From Atherinomorus stipes (lineage: Eukaryota; Chordata; Actinopteri; Atheriniformes; Atherinidae): 64,000 bases of DNA. Below, in pieces: positions 34,501-45,700 of this stretch; the stretch's first letter is position 1, and every line of letters begins with the position of its first letter. A program made the translations under genes and the position numbers. The notes beneath the pieces are model-generated. The model was given only the letters and a program-made list of their open reading frames with translations, had not been told where the DNA came from and did not search any database. Location: NCBI GenBank assembly GCA_023101725.1, contig JALJCO010009025.1:1-64000 (forward strand). Direction: 5' to 3'.

Positions 34501-36841
34501 CCTTTAAAAAGTCCCTGTCTTGGTTTAGAAGAATTCACAATCATGGGGAAGACGGCTGATCTGACCGTTGTGCAGAAAACCATCATCGACTCCCTGCACA
34601 AGGTGGAAAGACACAAAAAGTGATAACAAAAGAAGCTGGTTGTTCTCAGAGTGCTGTCTCAAAGCACATTAATGGACAGTTAAGTGGAAGGAAGAAGTGT
34701 GGAAGAAAACTGTGTACAAGCCGGAGGGCTGATCGCAGCCTGGAGAAGATGGTCAGGAAAGGGCCATTCATAAGTGTGGAGGAATTCATAAGGAATGGAC
34801 TGAGGCTGGAGTTACTGCTTCAAGAGAAACAACACGCAGGCGGATGCTGGACATGGGCTTCAAATGTCGAATTTCTGTTGTCAAGCCACTCCTCAACAGC
34901 AAGCAATGCCAGAGGCGCCTTAGCTGGGCTAGAGAAAAGAAGAACTGGTCTGTTGCCCAGTGGTCAAAAGTCCTCCTCTGATGAGAGCAAGTTTTGCATC
35001 TCATTTGGAAACAAAGGTCCCAGAGTCTGGAGGAAGACCGGAGAGGCGCTAGATAGAAGATGCATGAAGTCCAGTGTTAAGTTTCCCCAGTCTGTGATGA
35101 CCTGGGGATCCATGTCAGCTGCTGGTGTTGGTCCTCTGTGCTTCATTAAGTCCAGCATAAATGCAGCCGTCTACCAGGACATTTTGGAGCACTTCATGCT
35201 TGCTTCAGTGGACCAGCTGTATGGGGATGCAGTCTTCATCTTCCAGCAGGACTTGGCACCTGCCCACATTGCCAAAACTACAAAATCCTGGTTCAACAAC
35301 CATGGGATTACCTTGCTTGATTGGCCCGCAAACTCACCTGACCTGAACCCCATTAAAAATCTGTGGGGTATTGCCAAGAAAAAGCTCAGGGCTGTGATTG
35401 AAGCATGCTGGTCTTCCATAACACCTGAGCTATGCCACAAGCTGGTAGCATCCATGCCACACCGGGTTAAGGCAGTCATTAAAGGGGCCCCCACCAAGTA
35501 CTAAGTACAGATGCAACATTTTACTTTAGGAGGCCTGATATTTTTGTTTTAAAACCGTTCTCTAAGTTTTTGAATTTGAGGTTTTCTTAAGCTGCAACTT
35601 CTAATCAGCAACATCCAAACAAATAAAAGCTTGAAATATATACAATATGTAAATTGCACCTTTTAACTTGAATTATGGAAATACATTAACTTTTTCAGGA
35701 TATTCTATTTTTTTGGGTAGTACCTGTACATGCATATCTAATCATGACATCAATATTATTAACAAAACCAAAAAGACTTTCCATTCTATATGACAGAAAT
35801 GTTAATTTTTTTCCAGTGAAAAACTACCAGCAAGCCTCTCAAACATTTTCTAAAAAATATCAAGCAAAACTATTTGATATGTCAAATGCACATCAACTTA
35901 AATAAGGTGCATTTCTTACTGGTACAAAAATAAAGGGTCCTTGAACTGATGCAAATACATGCATCAGGATTACAACCTAAAAGGTACAATTGAGGAGTTA
36001 AAAAAAACATAGAAAATTATGCAAGTAAGATCCAAATATTTATTGTATGTTAACCCAGTCTGGAAAAAAAAAAATTGCAAACAATAACAATGACTGACAG
36101 GTTGGACTTGTCTATGTAAACAGAGTGCATTTTTATACAATAATTTTATTGGGGCAAGTTGTCACGATACCGGATTTATTAGAATGACGTAATAATTTCC
36201 TGTTATCGGCCCGATAATTATCGTGCACCCCTAAAATTCATCATTTAAAAGATCTGATGCAAGTTTTCTGCACTGTTTCAAGAAAAAAAAGTGCCCAACA
36301 AAAAAAAGTGAAAAAAAAAAAACATGTTTAGATTATTGCAGAAATTTAAACAAGTGAACCTCTACAAGCAGGTTTGCTATAATAACGGTGCACTTGTGTC
36401 ATCTGTCTGTATCTGATTATAGCATCCCGATCTCTTAACACCTCACCTTTTATTCAAGTCTGCTCTAATTATCCAAATCATTTCCAGGTCCTCTTCAATC
36501 TAACTGGTGGAAAAAGCTTGCTCCCATCAGGAAGTTGACTTTTTACAAAAGCAGAATCAATAGCTTAAGCCAAACAGAGCAGATGGTTTCGTACTGGGGC
36601 TAAACCAGTGTTGTTGAGTCCAGGACTGTTCTCCTGTTCCCCGGCAGGCTCTGCTGTTCATCTAAATAACTCTGAATAATTAAATCTGTCAGTGTTCCTC
36701 TGATTAAACAGCTGATCTTAATTTATATTTTCAGACAATGTTTTTGCCATCAAGTCCTGGACAAAGAAAAAGTTCGCCTTCGATGACAGCCGCATTAATA
36801 AAGCTTTTGGCATCCCAGAGGATTTTGATTACATGGACTGA
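18492..36841 (+). CDS. mnd1: Meiotic nuclear division protein 1 (MND1), 8 coding exons
   Basis: Coding exons are 18492-18494, 19316-19381, 20350-20407, 22050-22198, 24802-24876, 25001-25115, 33007-33051 and 36735-36841. They sum to 618 nt, that is 205 codons plus TGA, the length of human MND1. MND1 pairs with HOP2 (PSMC3IP) as a nuclear heterodimer that stimulates DMC1 and RAD51 strand exchange in meiosis. The N-terminal winged-helix part (about residues 2-75) has SKKKGLS and [15 protein letters not shown]. The hallmark [20 protein letters not shown] comes next, then a leucine-rich coiled coil (about 80-155). The C-terminal part ends [16 protein letters not shown]. No stop or frameshift interrupts it. 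It lies between trim2 and tmem131l on the same strand, as in human. Confidence 0.96.
18495..19315. other. mnd1 intron 1, no further feature
   Basis: Non-coding. The frame at 18672-18950 lacks recognisable domains; nothing else is seen. Confidence 0.8.
19316..19381 (+). CDS. mnd1: mnd1 coding exon 2
   Basis: Acceptor gctattacag, donor gtgagt; residues 2-23, with [19 protein letters not shown]. Confidence 0.94.
19382..20349. other. mnd1 intron 2
   Basis: Contains the (CTTT)n microsatellite at 19924-19994; nothing else is recognisable. Confidence 0.85.
19924..19994. repeat. (CTTT)n microsatellite
   Basis: About 17 tandem tetramers, uninterrupted until the final T-run. Confidence 0.97.
20350..20407 (+). 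CDS. mnd1: mnd1 coding exon 3
   Basis: Acceptor gttcccag, donor gtgagt; residues 24-43, with [19 protein letters not shown], part of the winged-helix fold. Confidence 0.94.
20408..22049. other. mnd1 intron 3, no further feature
   Basis: 1.6 kb of unique-looking non-coding sequence. I see no repeat ends or coding signal. Confidence 0.8.
22050..22198 (+). CDS. mnd1: mnd1 coding exon 4
   Basis: Acceptor acttttaag, donor gtgaga; residues 43-92, with the most conserved stretch, [20 protein letters not shown]. Confidence 0.95.
22290..23156. mobile_element. Long foldback element with TTAA duplications
   Basis: The termini aggaatagttcaccctcagaa and ttctgagggtgaactattcct are perfect inverted ends, flanked on both sides by TTAA (22286-22289 and 23157-23160). 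The arms (about 22290-22640 and 22805-23156) pair with few mismatches: for example ccatactgctcgtcccatgt mirrors acatgggatgagcagtatgg. TTAA targets point to the piggyBac or Kolobok superfamily. The central 160 bp has no recognisable protein, so it is non-autonomous. Confidence 0.88.
23366..24150 (+). mobile_element. hAT-type element remnant interrupted by a MITE
   Basis: tagggatgggcgatatggac at 23366 is a familiar hAT-type terminus. The sequence on both sides of the inserted MITE (23615-23979) is AT-rich and non-coding. I could not find the matching right terminus, so the right border is a guess. Confidence 0.4.
23615..23979. mobile_element. hAT MITE with exact 8-bp duplication
   Basis: The element starts tagggcagccgcaaacgatt and ends aatcgtgacagcctta. 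Both flanks carry AACAAATT (23607-23614 and 23980-23987). Sub-terminal gattattttgataatcgatt and cgattaatcg motifs form the inverted repeat. No coding capacity. Confidence 0.88.
24802..24876 (+). CDS. mnd1: mnd1 coding exon 5
   Basis: Acceptor tgtttttaag, donor gtaaga; residues 93-117, with [18 protein letters not shown], part of the coiled coil. Confidence 0.93.
25001..25115 (+). CDS. mnd1: mnd1 coding exon 6
   Basis: Acceptor gttcggacag was chosen over the upstream cag at 24994 because only this start keeps the frame [20 protein letters not shown] known from MND1. Donor gtgagt; residues 118-156. The intron before it is just 124 bp. Confidence 0.92.
25163..25467. mobile_element. hAT MITE, 305 bp, with exact 8-bp duplication
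   Basis: Starts tagggctgggaaaaaatattgacaca and ends tgtgtcaatatttttgcccagcccga; flanked by CTACATAA at 25155-25162 and 25468-25475. Almost fully palindromic, with internal tctcgcaagattt and aatctcgtgagatttt motifs. It lies 47 bp after mnd1 exon 6. Confidence 0.92.
25509..27136. mobile_element. Probable decayed non-autonomous hAT element
   Basis: The left end cagggctctagagtgc is mirrored by the right end tagtctggagccctg. Flanks atactgta and atattaaa agree at about 5 of 8 positions. The interior has no transposase that I recognise. Borders are plausible; classification is inferred. Confidence 0.55.
28535..28561. repeat. Poly-C run of 27
   Basis: Uninterrupted C run next to an A run. Length is error-prone and may also mark a low-quality or gap-like assembly point. 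Confidence 0.95.
29787..31376 (-). mobile_element. Tc1-like DNA transposon (decayed)
   Basis: The ends cggctgtgtgaaagtgtttgccccc (left) and gggggcaaacactttttcacacaactg (right) are flanked by TA at 29785-29786 and 31377-31378, as for Tc1/mariner insertions. Long terminal inverted repeats of about 200 bp (to about 29995 and from about 31185) are interrupted by substitutions. The minus strand holds transposase remains. Confidence 0.92.
30126..30864 (-). pseudogene. Tc1 transposase pseudogene
   Basis: Minus-strand fragments in different frames add up to parts of a Tc1 transposase. 30864-30622 has [20 protein letters not shown] from the paired-type DNA-binding domain. 30451-30233 has [15 protein letters not shown], then LQQDNA, the second-aspartate region. 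30311-30126 has [20 protein letters not shown], around the last acidic residue of the DDE triad. Frame changes separate the pieces, so it cannot encode an active enzyme. Confidence 0.88.
31810..31935. repeat. Fragment of a common teleost interspersed repeat
   Basis: ggttgcagaaggtctggagcctatcccagctg and cgaggcagggcacactctgga are recognisable, slightly diverged pieces of a repeat widespread in fish genomes. Family name uncertain. Confidence 0.6.
32540..32878 (+). repeat. 3' end of a non-LTR retrotransposon (L2-like), copy 2
   Basis: Starts with the degenerate last codons of a reverse-transcriptase protein (GCACCTAGGCTGTGGAACTC corresponds to the APRLWNS motif). It continues through ccaagctgaagacgcaccttttcagc and ends aagcactatataaatcaaattgaaattga. 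Same family as 1850-2072. Confidence 0.78.
33007..33051 (+). CDS. mnd1: mnd1 coding exon 7
   Basis: A 45-nt exon after a 7.9-kb intron; acceptor cttgcag, donor gtaagt. Residues 156-171, with AKEAVSRWT. Confidence 0.92.
34216..35726 (+). mobile_element. Tc1-like DNA transposon nested in a hAT MITE
   Basis: Ends caggaactaccccaaaaattagaat and its inverted counterpart attctatttttttgggtagtacctg, flanked by TA at 34214-34215 and 35727-35728. Terminal inverted repeats of roughly 190 bp include the shared block gcttttatttgtttggatgttgctgattagaagttgcagcttaag. Length 1511 bp, close to a full-length Tc1. Confidence 0.94.
34543..35504 (+). pseudogene. Tc1 transposase, near full length with frameshifts
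   Basis: The start [20 protein letters not shown] lies in one frame and ends at 34621. The next frame continues from 34620 with [15 protein letters not shown], the helix-turn-helix. A segment of about 34785-34980 is shifted relative to normal Tc1 reading, then the original frame resumes with [29 protein letters not shown] carries the second Asp and [16 protein letters not shown] lies near the third acidic site, where E of the usual IENLW motif is replaced by K. Three frame changes and this substitution make it inactive. Ends at 35504. Confidence 0.88.
36735..36841 (+). CDS. mnd1: mnd1 last coding exon
   Basis: Acceptor tattttcag; residues 171-205 ([29 protein letters not shown]), then TGA at 36839-36841. 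Confidence 0.95.
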
Positions 36842-36980
36842 AAACTCTTCATGGACACACGAACAGGAAGGTGTGTGTTGAAGCTTCTGTTTGAAAGCTG
36901 CTTCCTGGATTCTGCATTTCTAGTTTCTGTTCTGTGTAGTGGAGGGAAAAATAAAGATGCTGGGTTTCACTTTTGCAGTT
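36842..36980 (+). other. mnd1: mnd1 3' untranslated region
   Basis: Short non-coding tail with AATAAA at 36950-36955, about 110 nt after the stop, followed by a T/GT-rich stretch. Confidence 0.65.
36950..36955 (+). terminator. Poly(A) signal AATAAA of mnd1
   Basis: Canonical hexamer in gaaaaataaagatg with GT-rich sequence about 40 nt downstream (tgatttgttctgtg). Confidence 0.65.
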
Positions 36981-39605
36981 CATGGTGGAATATCTGTGAT
37001 TTGTTCTGTGCAAGATGAACTTTTTCAGTGGAAATGTTGCTTGGGTGCAACCAGAGAAGGGGCTGATCGCTAGTGCCTGAGAGGGGTGGCAGGCTTGTGT
37101 GATAAACACAAGTGAGCAGCCTGACATCTTGGACACCTGTTTGCCTGAAAACTGAGAGCTCCAAGCTGATGATAGAAAGGAATTAATACTCACTGCTTCT
37201 GTACGCCCAACGTTTGCGTTTATATGGCTTAAACAGATGGTTTGGTATCAAATACTTGGACACATTTTCCTATTGGATTTCTTTGTTTTATATTAACATC
37301 CATTTTGATCATAACAGTCATTTTGATATAGTAAAAGAATGCTTGAACAAATGGCAGAATAAAATAACTGAGGACATGTTTAAGAAATCCTACACTTAGT
37401 TTTGTATATATATTGCCTTAAAAAAAAGGTATTTAATTTCTTTTGAACCACTTTTGAACTGCAAATAAAGTTAGCCTCTGAAATTTATGGGCCTGTTTAC
37501 ATTTGCATGCAGTGTGTAGATGCATTTGCACCAGGCCTCCTATAGTTTGCATTTTTACTTGCTGCCATTTAAGCACACCCCACCCCAAGGTAGCACCCTC
37601 GCTTTCAAAACGAAGAAATGAGGAACTTTGATCTTTTGACTTGACTTGTCTCGACTGACTGCTGCCCTATTTTCATTTTCTTCCTTTTCTGTTCAAGCAA
37701 AACGAGTAGCTGGGTGTTATGTGTTTACTCATTTGACCTAGTTGGTGTCTTGTCTAGTTGGCTGATTTGAATTTAAAATGTGCCCCATGCTAATCTTGCC
37801 TTACTCATCAGTTTGGTTTCCTACCAGTAAATGGATGACATGCTGATATTTTGTCCAGTGAATACGGACCTTGTATAGACTTATTTTTATCTGTGAAAAA
37901 TAAACTTTTTTTTTTTTTAATTAAAAAGACTGTATTTTCATGCATACACTACTTTCTATTTGAAGCTGTTAAAATGCACTCTTCTGAAATGGTGTGTATT
38001 CATTCTGGAAACCTAAAGCAGGGAGTAAGTTCAGTGCACTGGTGTAGGTATAGCTGCACAAACCCAGCAAAAAAAAAAAAAAAAAAAGGTTGCTGCCTGG
38101 CTGCAGTTTTCAAGGAAGTGACACACCCACGTGTGTGAAGCTCTGCTTCATGTGTGTACCTGCTTAACCTGTTCTGATTCATGGGTTTGACATGCTGTGT
38201 AAACACTCGTAGAAGATGGCGCATAGCTTTACTTCACCGAGTTACAGAGCAGCTTCTCATGTTAAACATGCCTTGCCTCTAAAGGAAACGATGTAATGCC
38301 TACGTTGACATCAAACTTTCACTTAACCTCAAATATTGGCTCTAGGTATAAGCATTGGTTCCTGTATAAAAGGCTTCGGTTTATGTTATTTAATGAATTT
38401 ATACTTATTCATCCAGAAGTAAGAAGTACTTCAGTGTTTAAGCTGGTCAGCTTTTTTAAGGGGATAATGAAGTCTGGCTTCACAGAACTCTTCAATTGAT
38501 GCATTTTGTCAAATAAATGGAACTAGCACATCATTTTCTTCCTTTAGACCTCAAACTACAAAATATCTCATAGACATATTTTCTTTGTGGAGGTATTGGA
38601 TAGCTACAAATATCCCAAAACTAATCCCTACTGTCTGGCCCATGATACAATGTATTAATGGCAACAAGCCACAAAAAACAAACAAAAAAACCCAAAACAA
38701 AGCAACTTCTTTCCACCTTAAAGTTACATGCTTTGAAGTATAGATGTAATTGGTTAAAGATGCAAACATATTGTTGAAATACTGTAGAGTGGAAGTACAT
38801 AGTTGTAAAATGTGCAAAAAGTGGACACTTTGAGTATGAAACCTGAGTAGCAATACATCATTACATACTGTTGAAATAAGAACAAGAGAAAATTTCACTG
38901 CTTTTTAATTGTTTTACTATTAAACTTTATAGTTTTATTACACTATTTTCACACTTTGTTTGTTGGATATATGTAATAATAAAAAGGTTCCCTATGAAAC
39001 TGATGTCAGGCCTACATAAGTCCAATAAATACGTGCATCAAAACTCGATTACAGCATTTGTGAGTGTACCTAACCACACCACAAAATGACAATTTTAGGT
39101 GTAGCAGAGGTGGAATAAAATTGAGGGGTATTAAATTGGTATTATTAGTACTGAAAAAATCAAAAGCTGTAGCATATGATGTCTTTACTAATATCTATAA
39201 CTGTTGTTTCTACATAATGTAATATTTAAATACTAGTGGAGTTCATTTCGACTTCTTTTACTCCCTAAAACACTAAAATAAGTATCCCGTGATTAAAACT
39301 ACGTATGAAGTAGTAGTGTGCGGATTTTGATGTGAGAACTAAAGTTAAACCCTCAAGTCAGGATTCAGTTACACTCCACCACTGCATAGTATTTTAAACA
39401 TGTTGCACGATACCTTTCTGTCGCATTTGCTGGGTTTAACTTCCACAACAGACTCGCATTAACAACACTGATGCAAGTTACACCCACTGCACGCCGTGTT
39501 TCAGCAGCAGGGAGGGACAGAAGGAGGGAGCTGGTGCCTGTTTGCTTGCAGAAAGAAAGACCAACGCGGCGGAACACACGGCAGGCTGCTAGCTGAGAGG
39601 GCAGC
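36981..39605. other. mnd1-tmem131l intergenic region
   Basis: No gene is supported. There is a poly-A stretch near 38069-38087. The last 200 bp before 39606 is the probable 5'UTR and promoter of tmem131l; no TATA box is obvious. Confidence 0.75.
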
Positions 39606-39729
39606 ATGGCGGGGCTACACGACTTCCACCAAGGCAGCCACTGTCACAGGAAAACGTGGATTAATATACTAATAGGAATACTTCAGTTAGTTCTTCCATT
39701 TGTTCAACACGGAGGGGCTCAGCTGCAAG
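39606..39729 (+). CDS. tmem131l: tmem131l exon 1 (start, signal peptide)
   Basis: Start MAGL is the same as in the mammalian protein as I recall it; the context gcagcATGG is good. Donor gtgtgt, phase 1. Residues 1-42, with the hydrophobic core [15 protein letters not shown] and GGAQ at the likely cleavage site. Confidence 0.9.
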
Positions 39730-42700
39730 GTGTGTGTGCTCACCTTTATTTACTCTTTCTTGGGTGGAACATTAACACGACCGCTGCAGGGGCAAAAAGC
39801 GAGAAAAAAAAAAGAAAGAAAACGTTAAGTTAGCTACCTGACAGCAACCGTTACAGTGAAAAATGAGTGACAAGCTGAGCTGTCCCACAACCAAGAATGT
39901 CTGAATACGTAAAAATAAAAAAATATTTATATATATATATTTTTATTATAATTACTGGAGTTGTTATAGAAGCATATATTGATTTCTTCCAACTTGTAAG
40001 AGTATCGCAGCTAATGTTTACCAGTCTGCTATATTAGTTCTTGCTAGCTGCCTGCCAGTTCCCTGTGCTGTTTGATTTCATGAAACTCTGGCTTGTTAAG
40101 ACAGGAAAGTATCGCTTTGATGGGACTTTGAAGGACTAATTGTTAGTTGCGATTGTAATAAATCAACATAATACACTGAACTAATCCTACATGGCTAAAC
40201 AGTTGTATTTTGTGTCCCAGCAATAGAGGTGTTTTCCAAGTTCGTTAGCCACCGAGCTAACCTGCTAAACATGCAGTTAGCTAACAGCCTTTGTAAGCCA
40301 GCCGAGGCGAAGTCGTTTCCTTACTTCTCTTATTTGCATTGTTTTAGTTAATTCATTTGTAATAACCAGTTGCTGACAGCTTGCAATCAATTTATAGGGT
40401 CTGCTTCATGATGCACTTCAATTAGAGTATTATAGTATCTTCCTCAGCATCTAACTGTTAATCTGATTTCTTGCTTCCACAAAGCTCTGAGTCAGATGTC
40501 CACCAGCGTGGTCGAGGTCTGGCCACCAGAGGAGGCAGATCCTTTTGTCCCACTTCAGGTAATCATACTTTATTTGTCGGGTGGGTTCGTACGGAGGAGG
40601 AACTGAGAATATTTAATGCACAACCTTGAGCATGAAATAACTTTAAAATGCAGCCAGATGCATGAACGTGTGTGAGATCAGTCTTGTGTTTAGCCTCACT
40701 CTTTGCAGATAGTCGAATTGCGCATACTCACGTTTATAGAAAATATAAGTGACGGCAGTCATTGGCGATTTTTGTTTATCATATATGCGCACAAATCTTA
40801 GTTATCTGGCTTTTTACTGGAGTTAAATGCAAGACTGCAAAATAAAACCGGGGTTGGACATCACTGCCATGTGGCCCCGTCTTTCATTTTCTTTATCATT
40901 AAGTGTCCATTGAGCAGTCCAGTCTGCTGTGCGCACTTAAAGCATATCCCAAGTGACTCAAACTGAAGTCTTTCTTGCAGCCCTTTCCTACTTATTACTT
41001 TGTAATATACACACCCTTGTGGATGATTTTATTATGCTTGTGCACAGCAGTTTGCTTATCATTCTCTTGTAGACATTTGTGATAACTGTGTAATTATGGA
41101 GTATGGGGATCACTAACAGCAGCAGTTAAGTTTACTGATAACTTGTCATGAGTTCACCAGCTGACTTATCATGTCACCTGGGATGGAGGCATTTTCTTCA
41201 GGACTTAGGAAGAAAACATAGATTATTTAGTTATCTTTGTAAATAGAACAAGATGATTGGAAAAGTGAAACTTTGTACATAAACGTTAAGACTACTATTT
41301 AAAGGCAAGTCCTGCTGTCTACAAAAAATACTCTATTAATTTTCACTCCAAGGATTATTGTTTTTATTGGAATATGTTTGTTAAAGCTTGCTCTACAGTC
41401 TGCACACTACAATGATTACCACAAGCGTGCGGACGATAAAGGTAACACAATAAGATGATTCAGTATTGAGGATAATTTTTAATAACTTCCAAGAAGCAAC
41501 AAGAACAATTGGACAAAAATGTTAATAATAGATTATTTTATTTATTTTATTTATTTGTTTTCCACTTGCCTTTGTCTTGTGAAATGATTAGCAGAATTGT
41601 TGACATTGTTGATGCTGTATTTTAACAATGAATGGAGTAACTGTCTCAGTTACATTGGCTTTGTGAAACAGAGCATAACATGTGTGTCTTTACTTTCTGG
41701 TGTGACTGCTAGACAGCTGGTTAAGTAGTGTTTGCTTCTATGGTCTTATATAAGGTTGTAATGCATGAGCTGGTTCGTTGTATGGCAGCCTAAACTATAA
41801 CCTATAACTGTCTGTATGTGTTGAGCCTCTTTCACTTATATATTTAGCTTTTTGGCTTTTCTGTCTTGAATTCCTCATCTGTGCAAAATGCAGCAGTTCT
41901 GCTTTTGAATATTCTTACTTCAGGTTTGCCTGCTGGCCAGTAGCATGAGCATTTGTTCTTTCGTAGTTGTGCTTATTATACTAGATACATTGTTATATCA
42001 TTAATATGGCAAGTTTAAAAGATGTTTGGGCGGGGGGGGGGCTCTGGAGAACCCTGTCCTCCAAATTTCCATAGGGGTTAAAGTTTTTCATTTCATTAGT
42101 GGATACAACAGTGTTTAAAGTATTAGAATTTATCATTTTGCAACCTCTTATGATTTTAAAAAGTTGATGAATGAAATGTGATGCATTTCATATATATACA
42201 ACAATTAGATAGAAATTTCTTTTGGTCAGTCCTCTAAATTACATGCTCTAATAGTAGGAGCACATTATTATCTTATTGGTGAGTCCATTAAGTTTGGTAT
42301 ATTCATATAACAGGCTATAGTTAAGTTTATTATAGTAATTACTACAGAGACCTTACAATGGTATCTCCATATCTAAGCTTGTGTCACAATTCAACAGTGA
42401 AATCTTATTAATAATACAGCAAAAAATAATGGAATGTTAAATTGTAGTATTGTACTAACCAGATTTTTATATCACAGCTTTAGAAATTGCGCATAGGTTT
42501 AGTGTGGTGGAGTAGTTTATATGCAGAAGGTGGAGGATGTGAAACAACATAGCTCAGAGTTCAGGATCTATGTTAATGTCACATAGACAGAAACTACACT
42601 TGTACTCTTCACTGATGTCTTTTTTTTTTTAGTGTGATCATGTAGCTTTGATGTATGAGATAGATTGTTCTCATGAAAGTGATGTTTTCTGTTTTTAAAC

Positions 42701-45700
42701 AGACAAGATCTTATCTTGGTAGCCCATGCATCACACACAATGTACAGTTGTAGATAAGCATGTGCTGTATACGGTGTTTGTACTAGATTTTTAAAATGTA
42801 ATATGTATAAAATGTATAACACGTAGAGCATCAAAGAAGAATCAACAGCTCTTCCCACAAGCTTACAGAATTTGCTGAGATCTTAGTGAAATCGATTAGA
42901 CACTTTGATCAAAACGACGAGAGAGAGAATAGCTACTCATTTTTCATACATAAATTTCCAGAGGTATATAAACAGATAACTTTTGGGATGTGGTGTGGCC
43001 CACAACTCTGCTCTGCCACCCCCCCCTTCTGCTTCACATATACACAAATGTGAGCACATTATTTTAAGTAATGGTGAACAACCAGAGAGTCTAGACCACA
43101 CACCACAGTGACGGAACAATTTGAATGCCAGCATTACTCCTAGACACTTACATTTCTCTCATCTGCAGTTCAGTCATGCACAGTAGGTTATGTATCTCTT
43201 CTTGTATTATTGTTATGTTGTATATATCTTATATTGTTTGGAAAAAAAAAGAAGACAGTCTATTACAACTTTGAATTTCCCTCCTGGGATAAGTATTTTT
43301 CATTCAATTCATTTCATTTCATCTGAATTGAAGTATAATGCAGTGGACTTGGTAATTGGTTAAGGTATGTAAATATTTTGAATTGGCTGAAAGAAATTAA
43401 GTTCTGATAATGATGTTGACACTGAGCACCTTATTTCCAGACCTCAGTAGTTTTTTATGAATGCAAAAAGAAAACTGTGCAGTTATTACACAAGTCTGGG
43501 TTTAAACTAACATAGCAATGACCAGTTAGTTTTTTTTATCCATTAAGTGTGAGAGCATATCTGTGTCACAGATATTTTTTCTACTTTAAAAGGAAAAGAG
43601 TTTTTAGCTGTTTTCATAATGTACCAAAGAGTCCCTCCCTGTGTGCTGATTCGCTCTGGTTCTCCTCACTTCAAAAACTGTGTCTGCACTCAGATTCTTT
43701 GGTGCAAGAGCAAACATGCTGTCCTTTAGTTGCAGCTCTTTCCATGTCACTCAGGATTCTTCTGTACAGTGTTCACATTTAGATGTTTGGAGAAATACTT
43801 TATCTGACCAATGGAAAAAACTTGCGATAGGCGACAACAGGGTTGTAACTCACGATGACTATATATTTCATGATAAATAAAATACTTGTTAATGCATCTT
43901 TTTTTCATGCTAAGCTTCACTGTCACTTTAAAAACGTCTTCCCCATGCTTTTCCACTGCAACCTTTCCTCTTTCTGCTTCTCTGTTTGTAGTCTCCCTTT
44001 TCAAAAGTAGAGCAAATTAACTGATTTATTCAAATAATCCACTCAGCTGCTTTCAGACTTGCGTTGCGGAACATCTGCGGTAAAGTCCAACCGCTTTTTA
44101 ACCGGACTCGTCTTTTCAAACATGCCGCAGACTTATTGTGCCCCGGTCACGTTCAGACATCAGGAAATGTTGCAGATAAGCCAACAGAGCCACGCTTTCC
44201 CTTCAACTCTGTCTGAAACATTTTTTTGTGCGTTCAGCCAAAACGACGTACTGCAACATTTCTGCACTGATGACCTGGAGACCAGCCGGTACATGTCCGC
44301 TACATCTCTGAGGTAAAAGACCAAAACGTTTGTCTGATTGCAAGCATTATAACGGTGTGTTCAGACCAAGCGCGATTTGGGCGTCAATAGGGATGATAAT
44401 TGATAAGAAATTATCGATGTCAATGCCATTATCGATGCAGCTTATCGATTCGATTCCTTATCGATTTTCTTATCAATGTCTGATACTTTGTTGTATATGA
44501 AAAGAAACAATGTATAGCTTGTAACAAAAGCTTACTTTTATTCAATGTGCTCTACATTTGAGTATCAGCAGATACTCAATGTCCCAGAAAAACAGGGGGA
44601 AACCAACAAAAACATCTAGAACAAAAAGAAGCTTTATCTGGAAATAAGTGCAACCACTGAACTCTGATGTGGTGTTTTATGTGTGTTTCACCCCTTGCCA
44701 CACAAGAATGACCTCTGAACTCTGAAAAATTTACAAGAAAGTCAACAATTTTTTTTCAAGAAAATTAGCATGTCTGCCTTCTCTGGATCAAGTCTGCTCC
44801 TCTCTTCACTAATGGCGTCACCTGCAGTTGAAAAGACACGTTCGCTTGGCGTGGAACTTGCTTGGACAACCAGATACCTTTGGGCGAGCTCAAACAGAAG
44901 GGGAAGAGTGTCTCTTTTATTGTTCCACCAAATTGCAGTGTTGGTTTGCATGTTGACACGAGGAAGGCCTCTGTAAACTCGGACTTCCTGATCAACTCTC
45001 TCTTCGATACCCATCTGTGGTAGCATGGACAGTTGTTCATCGTCCTCCTCAGGAAACAGGTCCTCCAGGCAGGCAGTCCTCTTCTTTCTTACAGCAGCCG
45101 GTGGTCTCTAAAATTAAATGGTCCACATAATTGGAGGGGAGGGGGGGGGGGGGGGGGGGGGGGGGGCAGCTGCATTATCACCATGCCCTTTTTCCTAGAT
45201 GGCAATGTCTTCTCTGCTCAGTGCTCATCTCTTTAATGCTTTTATTTTATGTAAAGTTTCATGAAAAGTTTATTGAACTCACCTCCTGGTCTTCATTCAC
45301 CATAAGGTCCTGCCTCTGTATCTGTTCCATTGGCTGATTTGGGGGGGGGGGTTCAAAAGTGATTTAGTTTTACCATAGAGCCAAAGTGAAGGTCTCACAA
45401 TAAAAGACTGCTTGAGTTCATTAAATTATTTCAAATAATACCTCTGCAACTGGTTCCACTCTGTGGTCAGCCACAGCTCTTCTCCTCAGCCTATCCCAGA
45501 TGACATCCTCCTCTAGTCTGTAGCGAAACCTTCTGGGATCCATCACTGTGGACTCCTCAAGGAAGAACCGCACATCCCTGTCCTGCAAGGAAAATGAGAC
45601 ATAAAATTGGGGGGAAGATTAGCTGAATGTAAAAACACTATTGTCTGTTATTTAGAAATTATTTCTGTCATCATTTCAGCAATTATACCTTGTAGCGTTT

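Larger units (their letters stand above)
34126..36233. mobile_element. hAT MITE interrupted by a Tc1 element
   Basis: The left end taggcatgcacgataa and right end ttatcgtgcacccccta-type (actually gtgcacccct then A) are inverted copies. The flanks AAATTCAC (34118-34125) and AAATTCAT (36234-36241) agree at 7 of 8 positions. Sub-terminal ccgataccgataaccgataat and ttatcggcccgataatt are typical of hAT MITEs. Without the Tc1 insertion the element is about 595 bp. Confidence 0.88.
33052..36734. other. mnd1 intron 7
   Basis: Contains the nested hAT MITE and Tc1 at 34126-36233. The frame at 33425-33889 looks open (154 codons) but has no recognisable domain; it is most likely chance. 36240-36734 shows nothing. 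Confidence 0.85.
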
